DNA of 64,000 bases from Actinacidiphila bryophytorum (GTDB taxonomy: Bacteria > Actinomycetota > Actinomycetes > Streptomycetales > Streptomycetaceae). This document shows, piece after piece, positions 1 through 9,356 of this stretch. Within the stretch, counting starts at the first letter, position 1. The number at the start of each line of letters is the position of its first letter. Under the pieces are notes generated by a model that was not told where the DNA came from, searched no databases, and saw only the letters and a program-made list of their open reading frames with translations. Where the stretch lies: positions 1-64,000 of the forward strand of contig NZ_JAFFIX010000028.1 in the NCBI RefSeq assembly GCF_016916835.1, given 5' to 3'. Both the position numbers and the translations under genes were made by a program.

Positions 1-911
1 TCCACCGCGGGCATCGCCGCGGTGTCGAAGGGCGAGCCCGCGCCGAAGGGCGGGGCGTCCGCGGCGACCTGGGGGGTGGAGCCGGTGTCGAAGGGGGAGC
101 CGGCGCCGAAGGGCGGGGCCTCGTTCGCGAAGGGCACGGCGAAGCCGCCCGCCGGGGTGTCGTGCGGGCCGCGCGCGGCCTCGCCGTCCCCGGGCGCGGA
201 GCCGACCGGCGGCGGCAGGTACGGCGCCGTGGCGCCCTGCTGCTCGCCAGGCGCGACGCCGAAGAGCGACCCGGGCGTGGACGTGCCGCCCGTTGCCCCT
301 GCCCTGCTGCCGCCGGGGTTGCGCACCGGCAGCGGGGCGGTCCCCGCCGCCTCCTCGGGGCCGAAGCCGGGGCCGCCGTCGCCGAAGGGCGTCGCGGGGG
401 GCCCGGCGGGCGCGCCCCCGTCGCCGAACGGCGGCAGCGGCATCCCGCCGGTGGACTGCTCGCGCCCGTAGGGCGGGGCGGCCGGCGGCGCGGCGGGGGG
501 CGGCGTCGGCGCGGACTTGCGGGGCGCGAACCAGTCGCTGGTCTTCTCCGGCTCCGGCTCCGCCGGAGCCTCCGGCTCGGGTTCCGCCGGGGCTTGCGCG
601 GCGGACTCGGCGGCGGCGGCGCCGTCGTCGACGGTGGTGCGCACGACGACCGGCGGGATCGGGCGGGAGCCGGGGATGTTGATGCGGATCCGGGTGGTCA
701 GCGTCGTCTCGGTCCTGGGCTCGTCGGCCGGGGGCGCGGCGGCCTCCGCCGCCTCCTGCGCCCCGTCGTCCGGCGCCCCTGGCGGCCGCGTCCGCTCCTG
801 CGGGTGCAGGGAGGGGAAGGGGCGGCTGCCGTACGGCGGGGTCCCCGAGGGGTACGCGGCACCGCCGCGGCCCTGGGGGCCGGAGGACGAACTGTCTGTT
901 TCACGAGTCAA
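1..911 (-). CDS. Pro/Gly/Ala-rich hypothetical protein, C-terminus outside window
   Basis: Reading leftward from a TTG at 911, the frame stays open to base 1, so at least 303 residues are visible and the C-terminus is missing. The TTG is chosen because GGGAGAG lies about 7 bases upstream and no ATG or in-frame GTG has a comparable ribosome site. The visible part is low complexity. An N-terminal Ser/Gly/Pro stretch is followed by a more ordered segment (TTLTTRIRINIPGSRPIPPV, about residues 75-94), then acidic Pro/Glu repeats, DWFAPRK, and Pro/Gly-rich sequence with a repeated PPFGAGSPFDT motif. No membrane segment or catalytic motif is visible, and I do not recognise a function. A secreted or membrane domain could lie beyond the edge. 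Frame and codon bias support a real gene. Confidence 0.6.
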   Translation of the reverse strand, partial: MTRETDSSSSGPQGRGGAAYPSGTPPYGSRPFPSLHPQERTRPPGAPDDGAQEAAEAAAPPADEPRTETTLTTRIRINIPGSRPIPPVVVRTTVDDGAAAAESAAQAPAEPEPEAPAEPEPEKTSDWFAPRKSAPTPPPAAPPAAPPYGREQSTGGMPLPPFGDGGAPAGPPATPFGDGGPGFGPEEAAGTAPLPVRNPGGSRAGATGGTSTPGSLFGVAPGEQQGATAPYLPPPVGSAPGDGEAARGPHDTPAGGFAVPFANEAPPFGAGSPFDTGSTPQVAADAPPFGAGSPFDTAAMPAV

Positions 912-1063
912 AGCAGGCTCTCCCGGTTAGCTTCGCCGCCCGACACTGTTCTCCGCTTGCGGCTCGCCGGCGGCCCCACCATACCGACCTGCCGGTGACC
1001 GCGACCCTGGTCGGTCGGAACGCTCGCGCTCAGCCAACCATGTGCCCGCCCCTGCCCGCCAAG

Positions 1064-1432
1064 TCAGGCGGTATTCGCCCCCGAAGACGTGAGTTGGGGC
1101 AGAGTGGCGCAGATCACCGCCGCCAGTGCGCCGCCGAGGAGGTAGAGGTAGGCGCCGGCGCCCGCCGCGAAGAGGAAGTCGCCCTCGGGCCTGGTGGAGC
1201 TGAGCAACAGCACCGAGATGAGCCAGAAGGCCGCGGGCACCGCGACCCCGACCCGGCTCCCGGTGGCCTTGAGCCCGCCGTAGAAGAGGGCGGCGCAGCC
1301 CGCGAGGGCCAGCAGCAGCCCGCCGGGGAAGAGGCCGGCCTGGATGAGCGCGCCGGCGAGCGCCACGAGGGCGCCGAGGACGGCGAGGCCCAGGTAGCCG
1401 AGGATGCGGCCGAGGGTGATCGGGGTGGTCAT
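1064..1432 (-). CDS. DUF6113-type small integral membrane protein
   Basis: A 122-residue hydrophobic protein starting [20 protein letters not shown], with about four predicted transmembrane segments covering nearly its whole length. The start is the ATG at 1432, which overlaps the mshB stop codon (ATGA), so translation is probably coupled to mshB. A longer upstream frame exists but runs into the end of mshB. The sequence resembles the DUF6113 proteins found beside mshB in streptomycetes; this rests on recall, not a search. Biochemical role is unknown. Its place in the mshB transcript suggests a membrane function linked to, or merely co-transcribed with, mycothiol synthesis. Confidence 0.75.
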   Translation of the reverse strand: MTTPITLGRILGYLGLAVLGALVALAGALIQAGLFPGGLLLALAGCAALFYGGLKATGSRVGVAVPAAFWLISVLLLSSTRPEGDFLFAAGAGAYLYLLGGALAAVICATLPQLTSSGANTA

Positions 1433-2376
1433 GACGCGCTCCCTTCGGCGCCGGGGTGCTCTCCCGGGGCGGCGCCGTCCGGGAGGTCGGCGGCGAACAG
1501 GCCGCTGGCGAACAGGTCGGTCGCGCGGCCCTCGCCCGGCAGTGCCGCGCCGCGCACCTGCCGGTAGCACTCGGTTGCGAAGAAGGGCTGCCCGAGGTCG
1601 TTCGACAGCGCGAAGAAGGGGCCGTCGACGGCGATCTGGGTGGCGTGCGCGCGCATCGCGGCGGTCTTCCGCTCGGCGTAGGCGCTGCCGTCGACCGCGA
1701 CGCTGACGAGGTCGTCGTCGATCACGCCGGGGACGTCGTCGGGGGTGGCGACGCCCTCGAAGGGGAAGTCCCGGCCGGCTGCCGCGAGCCGCGCGAAGCC
1801 CTCCTCGACCACCGAGCGCGGGGTGCAGATCTCGAAGACCCTGTCGATCCGGTGGCCCTGGTCGGCGGCCAGTTCGTAGCCGCGCAGGGCGACCCGGTGG
1901 GCCTGGATGTGGTCGGGGTGGCCGTAGCCGCCGTTGTCGTCGTAGGTGACCAGGGCCTGCGGGCGTACGTCCATGATGACCTCGGCCAGGTGGCCCGCCG
2001 CCTCGTCCACGTCGGCCTGCCAGAAGCAGCCCGGCACCTCGTTCTCCGCGACGCCCATCATCCCGGAGTCGCGGTAGCGGCCCGCGCCGCCGAGGAAGCG
2101 GTGGTCGGTGACGCCCAGTTCGGCCATCGCCGCGGCCAGTTCGCCGATCCGGTACTCGCCCAGGGTGTCGTCCCGGTCGGAGGCCAGGTGCGCCAGCTCC
2201 GGCGGGATGACCTCGCCCTCCTCGCCGAGGGTGCAGGTGACGAGGGTGACGAGGGCACCTTCCGCCGCGTACTTCGCCATGGTGGCGCCGTTGTTGATCG
2301 TCTCGTCGTCCGGGTGGGCGTGGACGAGCAGCAGGCGGCGCTCGGGTGGTGCGGGCGGGGTGGGTCGGTCGGTCAT
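1429..2376 (-). CDS. mshB: N-acetyl-1-D-myo-inositol-2-amino-2-deoxy-alpha-D-glucopyranoside deacetylase MshB
   Basis: A zinc-dependent cytosolic deacetylase of the PIG-L/LmbE family that removes the acetyl group from GlcNAc-inositol, the second step of mycothiol synthesis. At 315 residues it has family length. The N-terminal motif HAHPDDET supplies predicted zinc ligands H21 and D24 and the general base D23. YGHPDH near residue 151 supplies the third ligand H153. The family feature EVPGCFWQ-(A/V)-D lies between them. The start is ATG at 2376; the upstream ribosome site is weak. The gene overlaps the downstream DUF6113 gene by 4 bases. Mycothiol is the actinobacterial low-molecular-weight thiol, so this gene also supports the taxonomic call. 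Confidence 0.95.
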   Translation of the reverse strand: MTDRPTPPAPPERRLLLVHAHPDDETINNGATMAKYAAEGALVTLVTCTLGEEGEVIPPELAHLASDRDDTLGEYRIGELAAAMAELGVTDHRFLGGAGRYRDSGMMGVAENEVPGCFWQADVDEAAGHLAEVIMDVRPQALVTYDDNGGYGHPDHIQAHRVALRGYELAADQGHRIDRVFEICTPRSVVEEGFARLAAAGRDFPFEGVATPDDVPGVIDDDLVSVAVDGSAYAERKTAAMRAHATQIAVDGPFFALSNDLGQPFFATECYRQVRGAALPGEGRATDLFASGLFAADLPDGAAPGEHPGAEGSAS

Positions 2377-2407
2377 GACGGAAGCCTACGGCCCCCGCCG
2401 GGGACGC

Positions 2408-2602
2408 TCAGAACTTGATGTCGGAGATCATTCCCGCGACGTTGTTGGTGAGGTCGGTGATCTGTGGCGCCCATGACGAACTCGCCAGGTAGAAGCCCAG
2501 AAGCGTACAGGCGACGGCATGGCCGGTCTTCAGGCCGGACTTGCGGATCAGCAGGACCACGATGATCAGCAGCAGCAGCACCGCCGAAATCGAGAGTGCC
2601 AC
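2408..2602 (-). CDS. 64-aa single-pass membrane protein, unknown function
   Basis: A short protein with one strongly hydrophobic N-terminal helix (LSISAVLLLLIIVVLLI), a positive RKSGLK stretch just after it, a second weaker hydrophobic region, and a polar tail ending DIKF. The GTG at 2602 is preceded by GGAGGTGA about 9 bases upstream, a near-ideal ribosome site that argues for real translation. It lies 31 bases upstream of mshB on the same strand and may head that transcript. No family is recognised with confidence. It could be a small membrane regulator or a phage-holin-like protein, but nothing in the sequence decides this. Confidence 0.7.
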   Translation of the reverse strand: MALSISAVLLLLIIVVLLIRKSGLKTGHAVACTLLGFYLASSSWAPQITDLTNNVAGMISDIKF

Positions 2603-2861
2603 AGCGGCTCACCTCCAGGTACGCAGGGTTCATGTCAGTTGCCACATGCTTATACCCACCCACGGCAACGGATCATAACTTTCCGTGCCACCGCATATGT
2701 CGGAGCACGGAAGCACGCGGGGGCGCATGACCAGATCCGGCCACCGGCAGGCCCGGGCCTGAATTCGACGCCGGGTGCTGCGGTGCTGGTCGGAGGGCTC
2801 GCGGCGCGGCCGGGCGGTTATTCGGAGGCGGTTGTCGGTGGCAGCCCCTACTGTGCCAGGT

Positions 2862-5036
2862 ATGACGTACCTCTCATTCCCGCGGCAGCACGCGCGAACT
2901 CAGCGGTTCACCCTCGGCGCACCGCGGTCCTTCGCCGTCGCGCCGGGCGGTGAGCGGGTCGCCTTCCTGCGCTCGCGGTCGGGTACGGACACCGCCCACC
3001 TGCTGTGGGTGCTGGACCTGCCGGCGGACGGGGGGACGCCGAGCGAGCGGATCGCGGCCGACCCGGCGGAGCTGCTGGGCGGTTCGCAGGAGGACCTGCC
3101 GGCCGCGGAGAAGGCGCGCAGGGAGCGCAGCCGCGAGGGCTCGGCGGGCGTGGTGGCCTACGCGGTGGACGGCGCCGCGGAGACGGCCGCCTTCGCGCTG
3201 TCGGGGCGGCTGTTCACCGCCTCGCTGCTGCCCGGCGGGGGCGGGGCGCGCGAACTGGCGGTGCCAGGCCCCGTGGTGGACCCGCGGCCCTCGCCCGACG
3301 GGCGCTGGGTGGCCTACGCGGCGGGCGGCGCGCTGCGGGTGGTGGCGGCGGCCGACGGCAGCGGCGAGCGAATCCCCCTGGACGGAGTCCGGGGGAGGGC
3401 GCTGGCCGAGCCGGACGGCGAGCAGGTGACGTGGGGCCTGGCGGAGTTCGTCGCCGCCGAGGAGATGGGCCGCGACCGCGGCTTCTGGTGGGCGCCGGAC
3501 AGCTCCGCGCTGCTGGCCGCCAGAGTGGACGAGTCGGCGGTCCAGCGGCGCTGGATCAGCGAGCCCTCGCGCCCCGAGCAGGCGCCGGTCGAGGTCGCCT
3601 ACCCGGCGGCGGGCACACCCAACGCGGACGTCTCGCTCGCGCTGCTCGGCCTGGACGGCAGCCGCCTGGACATCGAGTGGGACCGGGAGCGCTTCCCGTA
3701 TCTGGCGGCGGTGCACTGGACGGCGGCGGGGCCGCCGGTGCTGCTGGTCCAGGCGCGCGACCAGCGCACCCAGCACTACCTGACGGTGGACCTCGCGACC
3801 GGTGCGACCAGCACCGCGGTGGTCGAGGAAGATCGAATTTGGCTTGATCTTTTCCCCGGGGTGCCCGCCCTGCGGCCCGACGGGACGCTGCTGCGGATCA
3901 CCGACACCGGCGGCGCCCGGGTGCTGACGGCCGGTGAGAAGGCGCTCACCGGCGGCGAGTTGCACATCCGCGCGGTGCTGGACGCGGGCGGTGACGACGT
4001 CCTGGTCAGCGCCTCGGCGGGACCGGAGGCGGCCGACCCGGAGACCGGGCAGATCCACGTCCACCGGGTGACCGCGGACGGCACGGTCCGGGTCACACAG
4101 GAGCCCGGCGTGCACGTCGCGGTGCGCGCGGGCGAGGTCACCGTGCTGGTCTCCACGGCGCCCGACTCCCCCGGCGCGACGGCCCGGGTGCTGCGCTCGG
4201 GGCGCGAGGTCGCGCGGATCGCCTCGTATGCGGAAAAGCCGTCGCTGACGGCGCGGGTGACGTTCACGGAGGCCGGCAAGCGGGGCATCCCGTGCGCGGT
4301 CCTGCTGCCCACCGGTTACGCGGAGGGCGACGGCCCGCTGCCGGTGCTGATGGACCCCTACGGCGGTCCGCACGGCCAGCGCGTGCTGGCCGCGCACAAT
4401 GCGCACCTGGTCTCGCAGTGGTTCGCCGACCAGGGCTTCGCGGTGGTCGTCGCCGACGGCCGCGGCACACCGGGGCGCTCCCCGGAGTGGGAGAAGGGCA
4501 TCGCCGGCGGGCGGCTCGCCGAGGTGGTCCTGGAGGACCAGATCGACGCGCTGCACGCGCTCGCCGGGGCCTTCCCGCTCGACCTCGGCCGGGTCGCGAT
4601 CCGCGGCTGGTCCTTCGGCGGCACCCTGGCCGCGCTCGCGGTGCTGCGGCGGCCCGACGTCTTCCACGCGGGGGTGGCCGGCGCCCCGCTCACCGACCAG
4701 CGGCTGTACGACACGCATTACACCGAGCGCTATCTCGGGCACCCGGCGGAGCAGGCCGCGGCTTACGACCGCAATTCGGTGGTCACCGCCGACGGGATTC
4801 CCGAACTCGCGGAGCCCGCACGGCCTTTGATGATCGTTCACGGTTTCGCCGACGACAATGTTCTGGTGGCGAATACGCTGCGCCTGTCGACGGCACTGCT
4901 CGCCGCGGGCCGGCCGCACGAGGTTCTGCCGCTCTCGGGCGGCATCACGCACATGACTCCCCAGGAGCAGGTGGCGGAAAACCTCCTCCTGCTCCAGGTC
5001 GCCTTCCTCCGGCGCACCCTCACCCCCTCGACCTGA
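2862..5036 (+). CDS. S9-family serine peptidase (dipeptidyl peptidase IV-like)
   Basis: A 724-residue protein with an N-terminal beta-propeller region of DPP IV type and a C-terminal alpha/beta-hydrolase peptidase domain. The catalytic triad is visible: Ser584 in GWSFGG, Asp664 in HGFADDNV, and His697 in GGITHM. A segment around EEMGRDRGFWWAPD matches the double-Glu region that binds the substrate N-terminus in DPP IV relatives. No signal peptide is evident, so it is probably cytoplasmic. The start is the ATG at 2862 (MTYLSFPRQ). An upstream extension is in frame but reads as intergenic sequence. It lies directly before the oligopeptide transporter operon, so trimming of imported peptides is a plausible role (inference). 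A palindromic repeat lies inside the gene at 3373-3396. Confidence 0.9.
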   Translation: MTYLSFPRQHARTQRFTLGAPRSFAVAPGGERVAFLRSRSGTDTAHLLWVLDLPADGGTPSERIAADPAELLGGSQEDLPAAEKARRERSREGSAGVVAYAVDGAAETAAFALSGRLFTASLLPGGGGARELAVPGPVVDPRPSPDGRWVAYAAGGALRVVAAADGSGERIPLDGVRGRALAEPDGEQVTWGLAEFVAAEEMGRDRGFWWAPDSSALLAARVDESAVQRRWISEPSRPEQAPVEVAYPAAGTPNADVSLALLGLDGSRLDIEWDRERFPYLAAVHWTAAGPPVLLVQARDQRTQHYLTVDLATGATSTAVVEEDRIWLDLFPGVPALRPDGTLLRITDTGGARVLTAGEKALTGGELHIRAVLDAGGDDVLVSASAGPEAADPETGQIHVHRVTADGTVRVTQEPGVHVAVRAGEVTVLVSTAPDSPGATARVLRSGREVARIASYAEKPSLTARVTFTEAGKRGIPCAVLLPTGYAEGDGPLPVLMDPYGGPHGQRVLAAHNAHLVSQWFADQGFAVVVADGRGTPGRSPEWEKGIAGGRLAEVVLEDQIDALHALAGAFPLDLGRVAIRGWSFGGTLAALAVLRRPDVFHAGVAGAPLTDQRLYDTHYTERYLGHPAEQAAAYDRNSVVTADGIPELAEPARPLMIVHGFADDNVLVANTLRLSTALLAAGRPHEVLPLSGGITHMTPQEQVAENLLLLQVAFLRRTLTPST

Positions 5037-5342
5037 CCGCCGGCGCGTACCGCCGGGCGTACGACCAGCAAGACCCGCGGTCCGTATATCGGGCATACGT
5101 CCGCCAAGTTGCCCCCGTGTTAACGCGTTTGGTCCGGACAAGTCCGACAAGCCCACCTCACCCGGAAGCTGTCAAGCACATCCGGAAGACGATCTGCTCA
5201 ATGTTCGCTCAAGAAGCAGTCGATCACGCTTTCTTCCTTCCGCACCCTCTTGACTGGAAGTTGCTTTCATTGCGACAGTCCGGGCAACTCGCGACGCGTC
5301 AGCCCGTCGCGGCGTCCCAATCGAGTTGCGGGGGCAATCGCG
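5037..5342 (+). promoter_or_regulatory. Upstream region of the bldK-type operon
   Basis: This 306-base gap holds no convincing gene. It contains an inverted repeat CGTAT-N7-ATACG (5083-5099), which could be an operator. A promoter-like pair, TTGACT (5250-5255) and GACAGT (5274-5279) with 18-base spacing, ends about 63 bases before the first permease start. Base composition is visibly more A/T-rich than the flanking genes, as expected for a regulated promoter. Bound regulators cannot be told from sequence alone. Confidence 0.4.
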
Positions 5343-6368
5343 ATGACGAGTTCCACCGAGACCACGGTCTCCGGTCCGCCCGGTGAGCCGGACGAGATCA
5401 CCACCGCCGCACCCGAAGCGGCGGCCGAGCTGGTCGGACGTTCGCCCGGCCAGTTGATGTGGCTGCGGTTCAAACGGGACCGCACCGGGGTCATATCGGC
5501 CTACGTGGTCGGCTTCTTCTTCGTGGTCGCGATCCTCGCGCCGTTGATTGCGAAGCTCTACGGCAAGAACCCGTACACCCTGTACGGGACCAACGAACCG
5601 GGCCTGCTGGACGACTTCGGCTATCCGATCGCGCCGAACGGCGGGATGAGCGGGCGGTTCTGGTTCGGCATCGAGCCGAACCTCGGGCGTGATGTGTTCA
5701 CGCAGCTGATCTACGGCATCCGCACGTCACTGGGCATCGCGCTCGCGGTGACGATCGCGGTGACGATCACCGCGATCCTGCTGGGCATCTCGGCCGGCTA
5801 CCTCGGCGGCAAGGTGGACTACTTCATCGGCCGGATCACCGACCTGCTGATGGCCTTCCCCGCGCAGCTGTTCTTCGTCGCCGTCATGCCGGTGGTCACC
5901 GCGGTCTTCGTGAGCCCGGTGGACGAGACGCCGACGTACCTGCGGGTCGTGGCGCTGATCACCGTGCAGTGGTTCCTCGGCTGGATGGGCCTGGCCCGTC
6001 TGCTGCGCGGCCAGGTACTGAGCCTGCGCGAGCGGGAGTTCATCGAGGCGGCCCGGGTGACCGGCGCGTCCTCGTGGCGGATCGTGCGCCGGGAGCTGCT
6101 GCCGAACCTGGTGACGCCGATCCTTGTGCAGAGCACGTTGATGCTGCCGACCTTCGTGACCGCGGAAGCCGGACTGTCCTTCCTCGGTGTCGGGCTCGTG
6201 GAGCCGACGCCGGACTGGGGCCGGATGTTCGCCCGCGGCGCCGAGGTCTACCAGAACGACATCACGTACATGTTCTTCCCGGGTATCGCGATGGTGATCT
6301 TCATCGTCGCCTTCAACCTGCTCGGGGACTCGGTCCGGGACGCATTCGACCCGAAGGCCGCGCGTTAA
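5343..6368 (+). CDS. bldKA: Oligopeptide ABC transporter permease, DppC/OppC type (bldKA position)
   Basis: A 341-residue inner-membrane permease with an N-terminal OppC-type segment, a periplasmic loop, and five further membrane helices. The EAA coupling loop that contacts the ATPases reads EFIEAARVTGASSWRI. The C-terminus LLGDSVRDAFDPKAAR is typical of DppC. The start is ATG at 5343 (MTSSTETTV); the upstream extension in the same frame lacks membrane or family sequence. It is the first gene of a five-gene plus-strand set: permease, lipoprotein, permease, ATPase, ATPase. That is the order of bldKA-bldKE in Streptomyces coelicolor, where the system imports an extracellular peptide signal needed for aerial growth. 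The name rests on gene order and family, not on a search. Confidence 0.85.
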   Translation: MTSSTETTVSGPPGEPDEITTAAPEAAAELVGRSPGQLMWLRFKRDRTGVISAYVVGFFFVVAILAPLIAKLYGKNPYTLYGTNEPGLLDDFGYPIAPNGGMSGRFWFGIEPNLGRDVFTQLIYGIRTSLGIALAVTIAVTITAILLGISAGYLGGKVDYFIGRITDLLMAFPAQLFFVAVMPVVTAVFVSPVDETPTYLRVVALITVQWFLGWMGLARLLRGQVLSLREREFIEAARVTGASSWRIVRRELLPNLVTPILVQSTLMLPTFVTAEAGLSFLGVGLVEPTPDWGRMFARGAEVYQNDITYMFFPGIAMVIFIVAFNLLGDSVRDAFDPKAAR

Positions 6369-6454
6369 CGACACCGTTGTGGGGGCGGCGTCGCCCCGCA
6401 CCGGACCGATTCAGGCAGCTCACAGCATCAACGGACAGGGGTGCAACAACCGAT

Positions 6455-8269
6455 ATGAGACTCTACGTGCGTAGAACCCGGGCCGCGCTCGTGGCGGTCG
6501 CCGCCGGCGCGCTGGTCCTCACCGCATGCAGCAGTGGCGGGGGCGGTAACAGCAAGACCACCGAGAACAAGGACGCCAGGGCGAAGCAGAGCAAGAGCGC
6601 CCAGCAGCTGGCGTCGCAGATCACCTTCGGTGACGACGCCGCATCGAAGGGTCCGGCCGAGCCCGTACCGGGCGCGGTGAGCGGCGGCACGATGAACGTG
6701 CTGGAGCGCGACAGCTACACCCACCTGGACCCGGGACAGATCTACGTGTCCAACGAGGGCCAGCTGGCGACGCTGATCCACCGCGGCCTGACGTCGTACA
6801 AGCTGGACAACGCCGGCAAGTACACCGTGGTCGGCGACCTCGCGACCAACAGCGGCGAGGAGTCGGACGGCGGCAAGACCTGGACGTTCCACCTCAAGGA
6901 CGGCATCAAGTTCTCCGACGGTACGCCGATCACGTCCAAGGACATCCGGTGGTCGGTGGAGCGGATGTTCGCCCCGTTCATCACCAACGGCCCGGCCTAC
7001 CTGCAGCAGTGGCTGGCCAACGTCAGCGGCACCGACTACCGCAAGCTGCTGCCGGACGGCCCGTACAAGGGCCAGCACCTGCCGGACACCCTGCTGGCCA
7101 CGCCGGACGCGAAGACCGTCGTCTTCCACTTCCCGAAGCCGCAGACCGACGTGCCCTACCTGTTCGCGATGCCCGGCTACTCGGTGGTCGACTCGGCGAA
7201 GGACACCCAGCAGAAGTACGACAAGGCGCCGGTGTGCAGCGGCCCTTACATGATCAAGAGCTTCGACCCGGGCAAGTCGATGACCCTGGTGAAGAACCCC
7301 AACTGGGACCCGGCGACCGACTCAGCCCGGCACCAGTACGTGGACACCTTCGCGATCACGTTCAACCACCAGAACGAGGACTCCACCAAGCGGCTGATGT
7401 CCGACTCGGGTGAGAACCAGACCTCGGTGAGCTTCGACAACACCGTCGACACCGACAACACCCCGGCCGTGGTGGGCAACCCGGCGATCTACAAGCGGAC
7501 GGTGGCCGGCTACCAGCCCTTCGTCGGCCAGGTCGCCTTCAACATGAAGAAGCTCACCGACTTCAACGTCCGCAAGGCGCTCGCGCTGGCGATCCCGACC
7601 AAGTCGGTCTACCAGGCGCTCGGTGCGTCCTACGGTGCCGAGTACGCGGGCGGCTTCATCAGCCCGGCCCTGTCCGGCTACCAGAAGGCCGACCCGCTGG
7701 GCAAGATCGCCAACCCCAACGGTGACGTGGTCGCGGCCAAGAAGATCCTCACCGACGCGGGCAAGCTGAACACCAAGATCACCTACGCGTACGCCAACAG
7801 CTCGGCGGGCCAGCAGTACTCGGTCACCATCGCCGCCGCCCTGAAGGCCGCGGGCTTCGACGTGCAGCGCAAGGAACTGCCCGCCGACACGTACTACGAC
7901 CTGATCGGCAAGGTCGACAACCCGTACGACATCTACGCCTCCGCGTGGGGTGCCGACTGGCCCAGCGCCCTGACCGTGATCCCGCCGGTCTTCGACGGCC
8001 GGACCATCTCCGACCAGGCGCCGAACTACGGCCACGTCAACGACGCCCACGTCAACAGCGAGATCGACCGGATCGAGGGGCTCACCGACCCGGCGGCCGC
8101 CGCGAAGGCCTGGTTCGACCTGAACACCTACCTGCTGACCAAGGTCATCCCGGGTGTTCCGACCGTCTACTACAAGGAGCTGCAGCTGTTCGGCTCCAAG
8201 ATCGGCGGTGCCGTGTACAACAACATGTCCGCCGGCATCGACGCCACCAAGCTCTACCTCAAGCCGTAG
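6455..8269 (+). CDS. bldKB: Oligopeptide-binding lipoprotein (bldKB position)
   Basis: A 604-residue extracellular solute-binding protein of family 5 (SBP_bac_5). The N-terminus has a positive start (MRLYVRRTR), a hydrophobic core and a lipobox LVLTACSS, so it should be lipid-anchored on the outer face of the membrane after the Cys. Family features include WTFHLKDGIKFSDGTPITSKD and a C-terminal segment on binding-domain closure. It captures oligopeptides and delivers them to the two permeases. The start is ATG at 6455; AGGGG lies rather far upstream (about 14 bases), so initiation may be moderate. The gene is followed by a strong hairpin (8285-8319) before the next permease gene. Confidence 0.9.
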   Translation: MRLYVRRTRAALVAVAAGALVLTACSSGGGGNSKTTENKDARAKQSKSAQQLASQITFGDDAASKGPAEPVPGAVSGGTMNVLERDSYTHLDPGQIYVSNEGQLATLIHRGLTSYKLDNAGKYTVVGDLATNSGEESDGGKTWTFHLKDGIKFSDGTPITSKDIRWSVERMFAPFITNGPAYLQQWLANVSGTDYRKLLPDGPYKGQHLPDTLLATPDAKTVVFHFPKPQTDVPYLFAMPGYSVVDSAKDTQQKYDKAPVCSGPYMIKSFDPGKSMTLVKNPNWDPATDSARHQYVDTFAITFNHQNEDSTKRLMSDSGENQTSVSFDNTVDTDNTPAVVGNPAIYKRTVAGYQPFVGQVAFNMKKLTDFNVRKALALAIPTKSVYQALGASYGAEYAGGFISPALSGYQKADPLGKIANPNGDVVAAKKILTDAGKLNTKITYAYANSSAGQQYSVTIAAALKAAGFDVQRKELPADTYYDLIGKVDNPYDIYASAWGADWPSALTVIPPVFDGRTISDQAPNYGHVNDAHVNSEIDRIEGLTDPAAAAKAWFDLNTYLLTKVIPGVPTVYYKELQLFGSKIGGAVYNNMSAGIDATKLYLKP

Positions 8270-8284
8270 CCGTCGGCGCGCAGT

Positions 8285-8319
8285 CCCGGTGGGGCCGGAC
8301 ACCGTCCGGCCCCACCGGG
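8285..8319 (+). terminator. Perfect 16-bp hairpin after bldKB (attenuator or mRNA stabiliser)
   Basis: Left arm 8285-8300 (CCCGGTGGGGCCGGAC) and right arm 8304-8319 pair perfectly across a 3-base loop, starting 15 bases after the bldKB stop. There is no T tract. Inside an operon such a hairpin usually ends part of the transcripts or protects the upstream message, which favours binding-protein expression over the permeases. Confidence 0.75.
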
Positions 8320-8368
8320 GCGCACCACCGTCCACCACCGCCGCCGTCCCAAGAGAGCTGCGACCGCC

Positions 8369-9346
8369 ATGCTTCGATTCCTCGTCCGCCGGACGCTCGG
8401 CGCTGTGGTCATCCTGTTGTTCATCAGCGCCTTCACGTTCTTTCTCTTCTTCGCGATACCCCATGACCCGGCGCTGCTGTCCTGCGGCAAGAACTGCACA
8501 CCGGACAACCTCAAGATCATCCACCACAACCTGGGCCTCGACCACCCGGTGCCGGTGCAGTACTACAACTTCATGGTCCGGATCTTCACCGGTTACCACT
8601 ACAGCGCGGGCAACTGCCCGGCACCCTGCTTCGGTTACTCCTTCGCCAACAGCGAGCTGGTCTGGCCGACCCTGATGGACCGGCTGCCCACCACGCTGTC
8701 GCTGGCCGCCGGTGGTATGGCCGTCTTCCTGCTGATCGGCCTGGCCACGGGCATGCTCGCCGCCTGGAAGCGCGGCACGATGGTCGACAAGGTCTTCAGC
8801 TCCGCGTCGCTGGTGCTCAGCTCGATGCAGATCTACTTCATCGGCCCGCTCGCCCTGGCCCTGCTGGTCTACAACAACCAGATCCTCGACCAGCCCAAGT
8901 ACGTGCCGATCACCGACAACCCGGTGGCGTGGTTCAACGGACTGCTGCTGCCGTGGTGCGTGCTGTCGATCATCTTCACCGCCAACTACACCCGTATGGC
9001 GCGCTCCACGATGATCGAGCAGCTGCAGGAAGAGCATGTGCGCACCGCCGTGGCCAAGGGCATGTCGGGACGCTACGTCTTCTTCCGCTACGCCTGGCGG
9101 GGCTCGCTGATCCCCATCGTCACCATCCTCGGCATCGACCTCGGCTCGCTGCTCGGCGGCGCGATGATCACCGAGTGGACCTTCCAGCTCGCCGGGCTCG
9201 GGCGGCTCGCGCTGGACTCGGTGCTGCACGCCGACCTGCCCATGCTGATGGGCGTGATGCTGTTCAGCGCCACCATGATCGTCCTTTTCAACATCATCGT
9301 GGACGCCGCCTACGCGTTCATCGACCCGCGCGTGCGGCTGTCCTAG
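8369..9346 (+). CDS. bldKC: Oligopeptide ABC transporter permease, DppB/OppB type (bldKC position)
   Basis: A 325-residue permease with an N-terminal membrane helix in the usual DppB position (MLRFLVRRTLGAVVILLFIS), an extracytoplasmic region holding two cysteine pairs (SCGKNC and NCPAPCFG), and five further helices. The EAA loop is read as HVRTAVAKGMSGRYVFFRYA. The C-terminus AAYAFIDPRVRLS is the standard DppB end. The ATG at 8369 has GAGAG about 12 bases upstream. The stop codon lies inside the ribosome site of the next gene, so the ATPase genes are probably translated from the same message. Confidence 0.88.
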   Translation: MLRFLVRRTLGAVVILLFISAFTFFLFFAIPHDPALLSCGKNCTPDNLKIIHHNLGLDHPVPVQYYNFMVRIFTGYHYSAGNCPAPCFGYSFANSELVWPTLMDRLPTTLSLAAGGMAVFLLIGLATGMLAAWKRGTMVDKVFSSASLVLSSMQIYFIGPLALALLVYNNQILDQPKYVPITDNPVAWFNGLLLPWCVLSIIFTANYTRMARSTMIEQLQEEHVRTAVAKGMSGRYVFFRYAWRGSLIPIVTILGIDLGSLLGGAMITEWTFQLAGLGRLALDSVLHADLPMLMGVMLFSATMIVLFNIIVDAAYAFIDPRVRLS

Positions 9347-9356
9347 GAGACCGTCA

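Noticed and set aside
2874-5156. Long minus-strand frame opposite the peptidase gene
   Set aside because: It is rich in Arg, Gly and His with no domain, and mirrors the third-position G/C bias of the real gene on the other strand.
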